NCBI RefSeq assembly: GCF_035582795.1
Contig: NC_134383.1
Span: forward strand, 2,053,501-2,117,500
Origin: Mycteria americana
Taxonomy: Eukaryota > Chordata > Aves > Ciconiiformes > Ciconiidae
Direction: 5' to 3'
Length of the DNA: 64,000 nt
In this document: positions 1 to 11,901 of the stretch, one piece after another
How the letters are laid out: each line of letters starts with the position of its first letter
How positions within the stretch are numbered: the stretch's first letter is position 1
Notes under the pieces: generated by a model
Database searches by the model: none
What the model was told of the DNA's origin: nothing
The model's input: the letters and a program-made list of their open reading frames with translations, nothing else
Translations under genes and position numbers: made by a program

Positions 1-3000
1 ATGGAGGTGTATTTTTCAGCTGATTTCTTTGTAATTTCATTTCTTCTTTTTGTCGCTTGGGAGGAATTATCTTCTCTTGGCTTTTATCTTTCTGGAAAGC
101 AGCAGGTGTTTTCAGTGTCTCAAATTCTTTAGGATAAATATATTTGTTGCTTCACCTGTAGCTACTGCTTAGGAGTACTCCTGTTTATATTATTGCTGGG
201 ATGTGCTCATCTCCATCTGTTTTTATTTCCAGATTTCATTCCACTTCCTTATGTAAAGAAGAGCCAGTAAATCTCATTTCATCAGAGTGTATTCATAATG
301 AATTCACATCCAAGCCTCTTTACAGACTTTTGGCTTTAGTTATTGTGTTTACACCTCCAAATAAGTAACATTTTTTCCTCTCACACAAGAATAATGTTGT
401 TTTCAAAGGATGTTAGAGCTCGATAGGATAACTGTAACAGTGCCTAGGAGAACTATTTGGTGAACCAAAGGTGGGCTGTGGATTCACATCTGTAGCCTAT
501 CCTATGCCTTGCACATGAAACCACTCTCTTTCTTCAGTGTGCCTGTATTTCTTTAGTGCCGTGGTATTGTAACTGAAATATTACTTCTTCCCATGCTCTA
601 GTAAGCGAGTCTTTTTTTGTGAAGCATTTCCCAGGTCACCGGTATTCAGCTCATGGGCTCCAGCTGGTACTGACTTTTCATTTTTCCTATTGATTTATTT
701 GCAAACTTCAGTATCTCTTTAGGCCTTCTCTGAACAATGTAAGTGGGTCGATGAGAACTAAACTCTCCAAACACCAGTGCCCTAATTAATGTTCAAAATT
801 AAAGTGCTAATTGTGAAATGGCATGTGATTCATCTGTCTCCGTTCAAAAGCCCTTTATCAGTGTGCTTGAGGCATGTTTTTGCATTGTTTTGAGGCTGCA
901 AAGGGAGATTGCATGAACCTAATAAAATACAGAACTATGTTAGGGGGTACTAACACGTGCTGTGACAGCGCAGACCTTTACCGGTCAAACACTCCGATAG
1001 TGTTATGTGCTAGGGAAAATTATGCCTTTCACTGGCTCAGCTGCAGACTGAACAGCACCTCTGCTCCAGCCTTGGCCCATTGAGGCACAGCCAAATAGCA
1101 CCAGTCCAAGGTGCCTTTGGGTGCTGATTTCTGGAGCAATGAGTGACACTGGTAGGCCTTGAAACCCAAATACCAAGCAGTGAAGCACTAGCTGCTCGAT
1201 TGCATGACTTGGGAATGGTGGGAGAGCTACTCTCCTTGCATTCACTGTATGAGAGCAATGCAATTGCTTTCAAGTCTTGCAGACACTGAGGCTAGGGAAT
1301 TTATGGTCCTTTCTCCTTGCACCAGCTAGACTTGAAGATTGTTTTTCCCAATAACTCATCAAGTGCTTTGTATCATTTAATGCTTTCAGAGATAACTAAT
1401 CCATGACATCATCTAACAAAGAAAGCAACTGTAAAAGAAAATCAATTGTGTTTGGCACCTATTGGGAACAGAAAACCTTTGGTGGCATATATTGAGTTAC
1501 ATTCATTGTTTTCGACCTTTTTTGGCTGACACTTGGTGCCAGAGAATTCCAGAGCGTGAAATAATTTCTTGATGTGGTGCGTTAGTCAGGGATATCAGAG
1601 ACTTCTGCATCAGCAGGACAATATACTGCACTTCCCTGTGAGTCATGAAGCCTCTTCCCAGCTTTGTGCTGTGACTTGTGTGACCTTGAGGAAATGATTC
1701 CACCTTTCTCTGCTATCCTATCCCTCACCCAGCTATTTTGCCCTTCTGGCTGTTTGTGGCAGGACCTTTTCTTACACTTTACCCATAAATCATCTAGTGC
1801 CACAGGACTAACCCTTGCTTGGCTCTAGACCTCTTTTATAGGCTTTTACAGAGTATGAACAATAAAATCAAGGTATGGAATACCAGCACAGGCACAAAAA
1901 CAATGAGATCTGCTTGAAAACAGAGATACCTCCTCAGCAAAGCCCTGCTTTGTGAGGTGTTAAATTAGATTAGGCTTTGAAGAATAATGAAGGAAATCTA
2001 AAGTATTGTGTGTCCTTTCCAGCGCCTTAAACTACACTCCCAATATGCCACTATCTCATCACAAAGGAGCTGATCTTTGGATCATCCGGGTTCAGAATAC
2101 CCCTTCCCTTATCACAATTTCCAGGAACTCAGAGAGAGGCCTTGCTGCTTATAAATCAGAAATATTTGGTATGAAAGTGTGTCCCTAAAGAATAAGGACC
2201 ATAACCTTGGCTCTGAAATAACTGAATAGTACAGTCCCAGGCTCCTGAGAGCCTCTCTGCCCCAGCGCATCACTTATTCCTTTGAACAAAGCAACAGCCG
2301 CTTCCTAGGAGTTTTGGCACAAGACTGCCTTGTCCTGGCACTGCAGGACTTTGCTTACATTCATTAGTCCTGTATTGCATTTGCATAAGCAATGTCTCAA
2401 CAAGCATGGCCCTTTATCACTGTGATTCATGGAAATGACACAGTGGATGGTTGTGCTAACTTTGCCTTGAAATTAGGATGATTTATTCATTAGGGGGGTT
2501 CGCTATGAAGTCATTGCCATTGCTGTTGTGTCTGCATACAATTAGAAACAAGGGTTGTATAAGAGAGGTACAGAGTAGGATGAAAGGCTCCTGGGGTCCT
2601 CCCTTGTCTGTACTCTTCAAAGTGTGCAAGTAGAGGGCAGGAGAAGAGCAAAGCATGGCTCAGATGCACTGATAAAACTTTGGGGCCCGGAGTAGATCAT
2701 TATGAATTCTTGTGGTATCCACTCTAATCTCATTAGTTGTGATGGATTCTGATGATGTCCATGTTGTAATTTCCATTGGTGTTCAGCATTAGTCCACTTA
2801 ACGTCCACTTTCTGTGGAGTGTTTCCAAGCAATTAGTATTCTCGTCTTTTATCTGAGGGGTCCTGGGTTACAGTGCATTACTGAGAAGGATGGGCTGGCA
2901 GGAGGGGGCGGGCGGGCAGCATCTCTTCTGCAGAGAAAGAGGATAAAACACAACTCAGCTTGCTACAGAGAAAGTAAGGTACTGATGTCCCACCTGCTGA

Positions 3001-3865
3001 GCTCTACAAGGGTGACGTGTAGGTTCATACCCTATCTTTTTCAGATTAAATCCTAGGTCCACCTTCTAGTTTCTCTGAAAGACTGCTGTGGGAGAAAGAC
3101 CTCAAAGCAATATGGTGCAAGAGGCTTATTTCCATGTCTTTACTTGAACTTCACATTGTGCTTTCTGGAACTGGGCTTTGAAGATCCAGGCCAGGATGGC
3201 AGTGGAATGCATAACAGAGCCCTAGGTGGTCCCAAAACACATGAAACTGTGTTTAATAGAGACACAGCTCACTTAGTGCACTCCCTGAGGCCCCTGTGCT
3301 TTGGTCTTCCTGCCCCCAGAGACCATATCGGACACAGAAATTCCCCCTGGCCTTCTGTAGTCCCTCTGCTTCTGAAGCAGGTCTTGGGTGAGTTCCCAAA
3401 GGCATGATGTTGGTAGAAACCAGCAACATTGTCTGGCTCAGGGAGGCTGTAGGATTATTGCCACTCGCACGCCAAAGCAGCCTGGAAATGCCTCCTACCC
3501 ACTTGCAAACAGCAGCTATGTCACCCTCTTCAATGCTGCGGGATCTGTGGTGGTGTTGAAGCAGCAGTGACGTCTGGCTGCATGAGCCTGTCTGGGATGA
3601 CACTTCCAATATGATCACTTATTCACTCCTAGGGAGCCATGGGGTGATACACACAATTCTTTTTACAGCCCAGTGACATTAGAAATACATGCCGTGCTCT
3701 GCACCTAAAAATCCCAGGGGAGAAGAGGGTGAGCAGGCATCCACCTTGCCCTCAGCAATGCCTGAAAATGCCAAGCTTTTATTCAAGGCTCTAAATAATT
3801 AGCAAGCCCATGTGTTGCAGATTTTTCCTTACTTTTGGAGTTCAAGCTGATGCCCTGTTTGCTCC
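1..3865. other. Non-coding unique DNA, no gene seen
   Basis: AT-rich sequence with frequent stops on both strands. The longest open frames (for example 3253-3618 on the minus strand, 121 codons) are low-complexity, show no recognisable domain and overlap frames on the other strand. No LINE or LTR signature is visible. A purine/G-rich patch lies near 2898-2940. I see no credible exon, RNA gene or regulatory element here. Confidence 0.6.
3861..3864. repeat. Putative target-site duplication, left of LTR copy 1
   Basis: GCTC here matches GCTC at 4455-4458 just beyond the LTR. Four bases is weak alone, but the second LTR copy has an equivalent pair (CAGT), which supports both. Confidence 0.5.
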
Positions 3866-4454
3866 TGTCGTGGTTTAACCCCAGCCAGCAACTAAGCACC
3901 ACACAGCCGCTCGCTCACTCCCCCCTGGTGGGATGGGGAAGAGAATCAGAAGAGTAAAAGTGAGAAAACTCGTGGGCTGAGATAAAGACAGTTTAATAGG
4001 TAAGGCAAAAGCCGTGCACACAGGCAAAGCAAGGAATTCCTTCACTCCTTCCCGTGGGCAGGCAGGTGTTCAGCCATCTCCAGGAAAGCAGGGCTCCATC
4101 ATGCGTAACGGTGACTTGGGAAGACAAACGCCATCACTCCAAACATCCCCCCTTCCTCCTTCTTCCCCCAGCTTCACATGCTGAGCATGACACCATATGG
4201 TATGGAATAGCCCTTTGGTCGGTTGGGGTCAGCTGTCCCAGCTGTGTCCCCTCCCAGCTTCTTGTGCCCCCCCAGCCCACTCGCTGGTGGGGTGGGGTGA
4301 GGAGCAGAAAAGGCCTTGGCTCTGTGTAAGCACTGCTCAGCAGGAACGAAAACAGCCCTGGGTTATCAACACTGTTTCCAGCACAAATGCAAAACATAGC
4401 CCCATACCAGCTACTGTGAATAAAATTAACTCTATCCCAGCCAAAAGCATCACA
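3866..4454 (-). mobile_element. Solo LTR of an avian endogenous retrovirus, copy 1
   Basis: The sequence is about 589 bp and is repeated at 52062-52649. On the plus strand it opens with TGTCGTGGTTTAACCCC and closes with ATCACA, giving TG...CA ends. The LTR sense strand is minus, because an ATTAAA-type poly(A) signal (TTTAAT on plus at 3992-3997) falls near the 3' end in that direction. The 4-bp flanks GCTC (3861-3864) and GCTC (4455-4458) match as a target-site duplication if one extra C at 3865 is left unassigned. A 5-bp duplication would carry one mismatch. No internal gag, pol or env lies beside it, so it is a solo LTR left by LTR-LTR recombination. I recognise the repeat as a common neoavian ERV LTR but cannot give its Repbase name. 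Open frames inside it (4054-4329, 4134-4463) are fortuitous. Confidence 0.85.
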
Positions 4455-4458
4455 GCTC

Positions 4459-6176
4459 TCCAAACTCTGCAGGGTGGTGGAGGAGAAGACAGGTTTCCTG
4501 AGGACAGCGTGGGTGTGTTAAAGGGAGGTGATAATAAACAAAAGAAAAGAGAGCAGGAGACTTCTGCACACTTTCTCTGATCACTCCCTTCACTTTTTTT
4601 CCTTTCAGGCACTAGCTCAACTGAGCAAAGCCAAATTATTTTAATTTATTATTAGCCACATGGTGCCATGTGGCTAATAATAAAACAATATATTTATTAG
4701 CTTTGTGGAACATGGTGCAAGTGCTCCCATGCTGAGCAGGGCTCCCCCCAGGCTCCACCCACCCCTGCATCCATGTAAGGACAAAAATCTCTGTTTTCAG
4801 TAATGTGGATGGCGTGGAGGGGGAGGTTGGGGAGGCGATGATGAGAGAGGCCCGTTTTCATATCACTGGTCTGTGCACAGGAGCTTCCTACAAGCATCAC
4901 TAAATCACCTGCACACCACTGGCAGGGGTTCATGCCAGGGCCAGAAAAAGAGTGTACTGCAGTTCCCCATGCCATCTCATTGGGCAGGGGGTGAATGATG
5001 ATTTTTGCAGTGTACATAATCATACTGTGGGACACGTTACCTGAAACATCAGCTGTTGTCTCCTATCAAGGGACCCCAGCCTGGCCTGATCTTTGCTCTG
5101 ACATACTACAGCAACTAGATCCTGGGAAAAGCAGTGTACCACCAACTTCTGACAGTATTTTGCTATCAGAAAGGAACAGCTTGCCAGGAGTATTTTAAAA
5201 TATCTGTTGGTAGAGAGGTAAACCCAAATGTTCCACACATCCTCTCATTCAGTAATAAATTGTGTTGCTCTTCCAAAAGCTCAGTCTGTTTCAGGGACAA
5301 AGTGTGAACAGTGCCATCAAAATGCAGCCTGACCTCTTTGTGTGCCAAAACACATTTATTTCTCTCCTAAGATATGGTTACAATTTGATGGGAGAAAGTA
5401 AAACATTTCTTTCTCTTTCAGAGAAGAGTTCTACAAGATGCTTAAAATTATTTTTTGCTCAATGTGCTAACTGTCAGAGTTTCAGAAGCTGGCCTGAGTC
5501 TGGCAGTGTGTAACTCCATGGAAGTGGAGCAGTGAGAGCCTCTCCGTGCACTTGCAAAAACACAGATTGAAAATATTTTCCACGCTCTCTCCTCTTTCTT
5601 TGGCAAGACAGTTTGCTTGTTTCTCCCTCACGTAAATCCTTCTGGCATTGAAGAGGGAGGCACGCTGCCTCCTTGATCTGTGAAGCTTTCTCACAGAAGG
5701 CATCAGGGATTTGAGCTTGCCAGAAAAACAGCTTTGGGAAGCGCCCACTCCTGCTGTGCTGGGGCAGCACGAGAAATTGCTGGCCACATGTTCCAGGCTT
5801 GCAGTGAAGACATCAGACTGCATATGCCATGTAGATCCCAGGGATTTGTCACATGGTCACATGATGGAGTTTCCTTGGGAACCCATCTTTTGACCTGGGG
5901 AAACCCTCACAGCTTTCCTCGTATTAATTCCTCTTTCATTCCCAGCCTGCTCCGCCTCTGTCTGGCACAGTACATCATACTTTCCTGAGCAGCTCACAGA
6001 GCCAGTGAATGGAGCTGATTCTTGTATCCATAAGCTCAGCCTAGTCCTTCAGCAGCCCTCAGGAAAGCTACTCCAGCCACATCTTCCTGCAAAGAGTTCC
6101 TCACCCAGCAAGCCATTCTGCAACTCCCTTTGCAAACTGCAATCTAATTTCTTTTTCCTGGTGAACTCTGCTGCTG
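4459..6176. other. Non-coding unique DNA with one hairpin
   Basis: No exon or RNA gene is recognisable. The stretch holds the perfect inverted repeat at 4645-4684. Open frames of 60-113 codons occur on both strands, overlap one another and have no recognisable domains. Confidence 0.55.
4645..4684. repeat. Perfect inverted repeat, 19-bp arms, 2-nt loop
   Basis: The arms at 4645-4663 and 4666-4684 are exact reverse complements, separated by TG at 4664-4665. The stem contains ATTAGCCACATGG and its complement. Pairing stops abruptly at both arm ends. It is too short for a microRNA precursor or a known MITE. The structure is directly visible; a template-switch origin is inference. Confidence 0.9.
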
Positions 6177-6240
6177 TTTAATGGTTGGACTCGATGATCT
6201 TAAAGGTCTTTTCCAACCTATATGATTCTGTGATTCTGTG
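6177..6240 (+). mobile_element. CR1 LINE 3' tail fragment
   Basis: About 64 bp matching the terminal part of avian CR1: TGGTTGGACTCGATGATC, then AAAGGTCTTTTCCAACC, then the tail ATGATTCTGTGATTCTGTG. It is nearly identical to 15552-15604 at the end of the larger CR1 copy, so it belongs to the same subfamily. It is severely 5'-truncated and has no coding sequence left, as usual for CR1. Confidence 0.9.
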
Positions 6241-7132
6241 AATGCCACCATGTGTCTTAACAGAATTAAGCAGTGTTTCTAGGCATCTATCAGATGATGT
6301 TGCCAGCAGGTATTGCAAATATTTTAGACATAAGGCAACCACACAAGGAACAAGGTTACCTAAAATTGCCATTAAACCATAAGGAAGCAAACACAGCTCT
6401 TGAAGTTGCGTGCAATCCACAGAACAGCAAACCAATCAATGTCACTTGAATGTGACCAAACTGTATGAATCCCTTTGTCATATTTGGTTTGTGTACAGGA
6501 TGGTAATGAAAATTGATTCAGTTTCTTCACACAAATAGGTTTTGTTTATTTTAATAAGATGGGTTTTTTTGTACATCCCTCCCCCAATTTAAGAGGTGAA
6601 AGTATAGATGTGAAAGACTGACTTTTCTTAAAGCTACTGCAAAACTCCTCCAGTAATCCCCTTATTAGGAAAAAACCAGATTTGTAAATAACAGCTCAAG
6701 TGTTCTGTCTGACTGCAGAATTAAGATTTTGGAATGGTTACTTAAAAGTGTTTAAGTACCTAAGGATTCAGATAAGCCTTAGGTGAGTTTTTCAGAGGCA
6801 ACTCTGGGAATTAGATATCTAACTGTACCTAAATGCATTTACAAAAATTTGACCCCTCAGGCCCAATTAATTTTGGCTGAGCTTAACACAGGACAGAAGG
6901 TCTCTTTAAAGGTGCTGGTCTGCACTGACTCCTGTTATCCCTGAAATGCCTTTGAGGTTTTGTCACTTGGGTAATCAGACACCATGCAAGGAAATTATTT
7001 TTCTGGCAGGGGATGAGGTAGTGAGAAGACTTAATACTGACACCTTATGATGAAGCCTACAATAACTATGAGAGTCTGTTGTCCACTGTGGCTCCCCATC
7101 CAAAACTTATTGATGGCCTGAATAGAAATTTC

Positions 7133-7173
7133 TCACTCACAATTTCAGGCTCTGAGCCTGAAATTGTGAGTGA
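7133..7173. repeat. Perfect inverted repeat, 20-bp arms, 1-nt loop
   Basis: The arms at 7133-7152 and 7154-7173 are exact reverse complements around a single T at 7153. The core is CAATTTCAGGCTC / GAGCCTGAAATTG. No complementarity continues outside, since 7132 and 7174 do not pair. With a one-base centre this is close to a full palindrome, which is rare in unique vertebrate DNA. The likeliest origin is a replication template switch (inference). Confidence 0.92.
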
Positions 7174-7263
7174 AGTTACTGTGTGCCTGGATGGACTGGT
7201 TTGCTTGAAGTGATGCAGAAGTGGTAAGTTGCATTTTTTTTTCTCCTTTCTTTTCTCAGGGCC

Positions 7264-7280
7264 AAAAAAAAAAAAAAAAA
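7264..7280 (+). repeat. Homopolymer A17
   Basis: A run of 17 A follows a pyrimidine-rich tract (about 7233-7258, T and C ending in TTCTCAG). I see no retrogene or SINE body upstream, so it is annotated as a simple repeat only. Confidence 0.85.
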
Positions 7281-9127
7281 GACAAAAATGAATTTGTGCC
7301 CCCTCAAGCACTTGGTAGTATGCTGTCTATGAGTCACTAAGATGCTGGCTGATTATGTGCTCTCTGTTCCATCTTTCCTGGGATGTCATGCCAAGGCATC
7401 CCATGGAGAATTGCACCTTAAGAAGATCACGTCCAGATCTTTTCCTGGCCTCTTTACACTGCTCTAATGTAAAAGGAGGCTTAGGAGATGATCAAGATAA
7501 TCAAAGTGGGTCACTCTCTAGGGGTGGGAAACCCCAGGGGGATATTTTACATGGTGCCTCTGGAAGAAGGGGTTGTAGTTTTTTTTCCATCTACTTCCCT
7601 TCCCTTCTGTGCCCTACATGGACAGCACAGCCTGATCAGCACTTTGAGGCCATGAAAAAATTACTTTTGAGGGAACCCCCTGAACTTCTTACTTCCCAGG
7701 CCTAGGAAGGCTGCTCACCCAAAGGTGTGAGCAGGGTGGGTGACCTGATTTTTGCAGGTCTGGCAGGGCTGGCTGAGAGCTCCTACTGCCTGTAGTGACA
7801 CAGATCTGCAGATAAAGCAGCTCTTTTGCTACCTTTGGGGAGTGCGTGGGGAAAAAGAACCATTAACCGTCTAGGTAGACATGCCAGCTTGATTCTTAAT
7901 GTGCAGTAACTATTTATAGTTGTGTCTGTAAAGCACTGCTGCTGGGGTGAAGCAAATAAGACAATCCTCAGGTTCTAAGATGAAATCTTCACCCCTCAGG
8001 TCCTCTCCTTTCTTTGGTGTCACTCAGAAACGATGCCAGCGGCAGATGCTGTTTGGTGGCCTGGCCTGCTTCTCTCACCGCACTGAATCTGGCTTATTCA
8101 TCCAGATCAGTGGCTGCCTCCATCAACTCAGGAACAGATGACAATGGGGGAAGGGAGGGCACGTCTCCTGCCTGAAGCCTCGGCACGTAGTGGGTTTTCC
8201 GTGTGCTCCATTTCTTGCTAGTGAGCCAGAAATCCTGGTGTATTAACCCAAGTCCGAAACATGGTTAAAGGCTCAGCGTTGCTCCTTCATTAGGGGGGAT
8301 GTGACCACTGGACAGGGACCAGCAACAGCTTCAGCATGTGCTCATCTCATCAGCAATTCCTGACGAGTTCAGAAAGTAACTCCTGGTGAAGCACCTTATT
8401 GTATCTTCTTGGCAGCTGTCTAATCTATGGATGTCAGAAGAGATGAAATAAACTTGCTTACTACAGATGGGCCTGTCTCTCTTTACTGTATCTCCAGGTG
8501 ATGGATGAGTGCTACTTGTGATCTTTGAGTAGCAGCCATATCTTTCAGAGGTCTAACTACAGCCAGGAATTGTAAATGCTGCATTGCTTCACTGACAGAG
8601 CAACCAAGAAGCAATAAGCTGCCTCCTGCAAAGGTTAACTCCTTTGTATCTTCACAGCACAAGAGAGTCAGAAACACAGCAGTTCCCAGGTCCATCAGCT
8701 GGTTCGCATTGTGAATGGATAGGCTCTGTAGCAAGGGATGATGCCTTCAGAGCTAGAAAGGGCAGACTGATGCCCCGTTCCAGAACTGGGTGCCTAATCC
8801 TCTTGCACGATGCCTTTGTAACTAAGGTAGCAGAACCTGCAGCTGTACTGCCAGCTGGCTTCCCTGGAGATGTCATTGACTTCTGCTGATGGGCCATTGA
8901 GTAGAGGGAAGAAAGCATTTGTTTTCGTTATTGCTGATGACAGAGCTGTTGCAAAGCAGGAAGAGTTGGACTGTGGAACTAGCAAAGCTTGCAAGGCATG
9001 CCTGGAGGATTAGCAGAAGGCTTGGGGAGGGGGGAAATAAGAGTTAGAGAAGAAAAAAACAGGAATCAGGGTAGATTGATCTTTATCCTTCCCTTTGCTG
9101 ATCACAGCTAGAGAACACCGATGCATG

Positions 9128-9163
9128 CTAATAAGAAACATGCATCTAATAAGAAACAATGCA
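9128..9163 (+). repeat. 18-bp tandem duplication
   Basis: Two adjacent 18-bp units, 9128-9145 and 9146-9163, share CTAATAAGAAACA. They differ only in the last few bases, where a single A insertion shifts ATGCAT. Probably replication slippage. Confidence 0.75.
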
Positions 9164-10179
9164 GAGATTAAGCATGGCTGCCTAGCCAGGATGCAGAGCA
9201 GAGATATTTCAGTATGCAGGTGCTATTGTTGAGCTTTCTCAGTCCTCACTTGTTGCCTTAAAAGATGCCATTCTCTTTTGCATTTTATTCTGTGCAAATT
9301 GCTACTGTTCTGATTCTGTAGCATGTTAGATTGACCCAGTGCTAGAAGAAACACTAATGCAAACATATACTCTTTTGGAAGGTATACGTGTGTGCACACT
9401 ATCAGGTTGATCATATGTCTGACAGATGACGGCTGTAAGGGGGATGTTTGGGTATGTGTGGGCTGTGTGTGGAGGAGAGAGGGAAACAGCATCTTGCAAA
9501 ATGGTGGCATTAAGGGTAAAAACAGTTCAGCAGTAACTATGAATCCTGAGGAAGGATCATTATAAAGTGCCACCAAATTGCTGGGATCCAAATTGTCCTG
9601 AATGCATGTGGCTGGAGGGTCACGTTTTGGACTACTGGCCAGATATAACCACTCCTTTCTTGACAGCTTCCTCAGCACTGCTCTTCTGAAAAGAATGTAT
9701 TCATATGCCCAGACTAGAACAGGCAGGGGCTGCGACCAGGCAACTGATGAAAAAAGTATTTGTTTAAAAAATCATTTGGATCAGGTAACCGAATGGTTGT
9801 GTACTGCTGATTTCCATAGCAACAGGTAGCAAAACAGAGAGAAAGCAAAGCAAAAGTAATTGAAATTCTGGTTTTGGCATCAAAGAAGATATCAAGATAA
9901 AAGCTATACCAAAAATGGGGACAAAGGCAAAGAAAATGGGGCAGAAAAACTGGAAGCATAAGAAAACACTGGCCTTTCCTTTTTCTCTATTGAACTTATG
10001 TCCTTTTGATTGGGAAAAGCACTGGTACTAGGTGGCAATCATAGCCCATTAGACATATTTTCCATATTTCCTAATGCTACAAAGAGAAAGTAGGGCCTTT
10101 TGTACTGCAGGCTGTGTGTATGCATGAAGCTAGATAGTTCCTGCACTCTCAACATGTTAGGACAGTTAATGGAAAGAGC

Positions 10180-10290
10180 ATGATCCTCACTTTATAGATG
10201 AAATGATAGAGGCACAGAGATTTTTAAGTAATAGGTCTTAAAAGGAGTCTGCAGCAGATCTACGGATCAAACCACAACTTCCTCAGCAAT
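10180..10290 (+). repeat. Probable ancient MIR/L2-type relic
   Basis: ATCCTCACTTTATAGATGAA, then AGAGGCACAGAGA, then TAAGTAATAGGTCT follow the order of the conserved core of old amniote MIR/L2-like repeats (ATCCYCATTTTACAGATGA, GAGGCACAGAGA, TAAGTRACTTG). It is heavily diverged and its boundaries are approximate. Recognition is by eye only. Confidence 0.55.
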
Positions 10291-11818
10291 AGCTCAATGC
10301 TTTCCCAGATATTCTCTTCCTCCATGCTCAAGTGTATACCTGAGACCTGCTGCAATGTGTCACAGGTTTGTGTTGAGGGAAAGGGGGAGTTCAGCAGCAG
10401 CAGACCCTCCATGGATGCCATCTAAAAGGACCTGAAGGGAACAGGAATAGTTGTCAGATTTCAGCTTAGTCTTGCAGTGCCTGAACAGCACAGCTGCTGC
10501 TTCCAAGTTGCCTGACACATCTTGGAGCACATCCTGAAGCCCAGGGACATACAAAATTTGTGTTCACACATGGGTGAATGCACGAGGTGCAGAAGCCATC
10601 TAGCTCCAAATAGCCCCTCTCACCTGTGCTCTGCATCTTGTACCATCGTTTACTGTGGTGTAAGGCACGACTTGTGACACCTTTGGTTTCTCCATTGATG
10701 TTCTTATTAATGACTTGTACTATGTCTGTTGGTCCTGACTGATATAAAAGCAATACAGTTGGCCTAGCTGTAGGCTGATCTCATAATCTGACAGCAATAC
10801 AAACCCATGACTGATCTGGATCGAGTAATGTACAGATGCCAGAGCTGTGACCCAAGTGCCTTCATTAGGAATGTGGTTACTTGAATTTCCCTCTCTTGTC
10901 AGTGGAGAGAAAGACAAAAGACGCCTCCAGAGAAAATCTCTTTCTTGAGAGTCTAGAGCAAAACTTAGTTCAATGCCTAAGTTAGGAAGAAAAAAAATCT
11001 AACACAGGAATCCAAGCGTTATGGCAGGCAGAGTCACTGAACTCCTTAAGAAGCACAGCTCTTGGCTCTGGTGCATGAAGTGAAGCCTTGTTTCTTTCTA
11101 TTCAGAGCACAGGTGTTCATTTGCTAAAATTCCCTTTTGCTGTGATTTAATTGCTTGTTTCCTTTCAAAATTCAACAAAGCATTTGGAAAAACAAAACTT
11201 CTACACCTAATCCTCAAACAAACAAGCAGCTTCTTGCTTCTACTGCATAGAAGGAATTATGCATTCAGCATGGCTAAAATCCAACAAAATTGCAGGTAAA
11301 AAAATATGAACTGCTATTTAATTTTGGTTGCACCATATTGAAAACTTCCGCACAATGAATCACAGAGTGATCTTGAGCTCCTGTAATTGCAGGCGATATA
11401 CCAGAAGTGAGCATCAGCCATGACACTGCCTTTTTGTAATGTCTGTTGGCTCTGGGGTGTCATCCCCTGGGTTCTGTGTTTGTTTTGGGGAGAGGAGACT
11501 CCCATGGAAATGCAAATGTACCATTGCAGGCTGCGCTGTGCTGACTGTATCATTTTTAGGTTAACTCCAGCCTGTTGATGCTCAAGAAAGGAACCAGGAG
11601 TCATTCTCTTCTCTCCATCTTCCCTGTAGGTGCCTCTGCCTCTCTATAGATGCTTATGGCCCTCCACATCTTAACATTACTGAACCAAAAGCAGAAAGTG
11701 GAAGCAAGACCCTGTTTGACTCCAGAACTGTCTCCATTGAGGCACAGAGTATGATAACAGCATGAATGGTGGTGGTAGCAGTGGTTGTAATTTCTACACC
11801 ATGTTTCAGGTCTGCTTA

Positions 11819-11901
11819 CTGTCTTCAGCACAAATCCAAAACATAGCCCCATACCAGCCACTATAAAGAAAATTAACTCTGTCTCAGCTGAAACCAGGAC
11901 A
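11819..11901 (-). mobile_element. Truncated ERV LTR fragment
   Basis: About 83 bp similar to the sense-5' end of the LTRs at 3866-4454 and 52062-52649. It contains CAGCACAAATCCAAAACATA, GCCCCATACCAGC and GAAAATTAACTCTGTCTCAG, and ends at CCAGGACA, the expected terminal CA. The rest of the LTR is absent toward lower coordinates. It is a separate, broken insertion, and the open frame 11601-11912 on the minus strand merely runs through it. Confidence 0.8.

Noticed and set aside
4134..4463. 109-codon minus-strand frame and others inside the LTRs
   Set aside because: They lie within LTR sequence that does not encode protein in this element type, and the matching region of copy 2 gives only different, short frames.
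4645..4684. Hairpins as microRNA genes
   Set aside because: Perfect stems of 18-20 bp with 1-6-nt loops are too short for a Drosha/Dicer precursor, and flanking pairing is absent.
7233..7280. Pyrimidine tract plus CAG and A17, as a splice acceptor or retrogene poly(A)
   Set aside because: No coding frame follows the CAG, and no SINE, LINE or cDNA body precedes the A-run.
9223..9678. 151-codon minus-strand open frame
   Set aside because: Translation is not recognisable and contains low-complexity stretches (TQPTHTQTSPLQPSS) from a TG-rich patch. No supporting signals.
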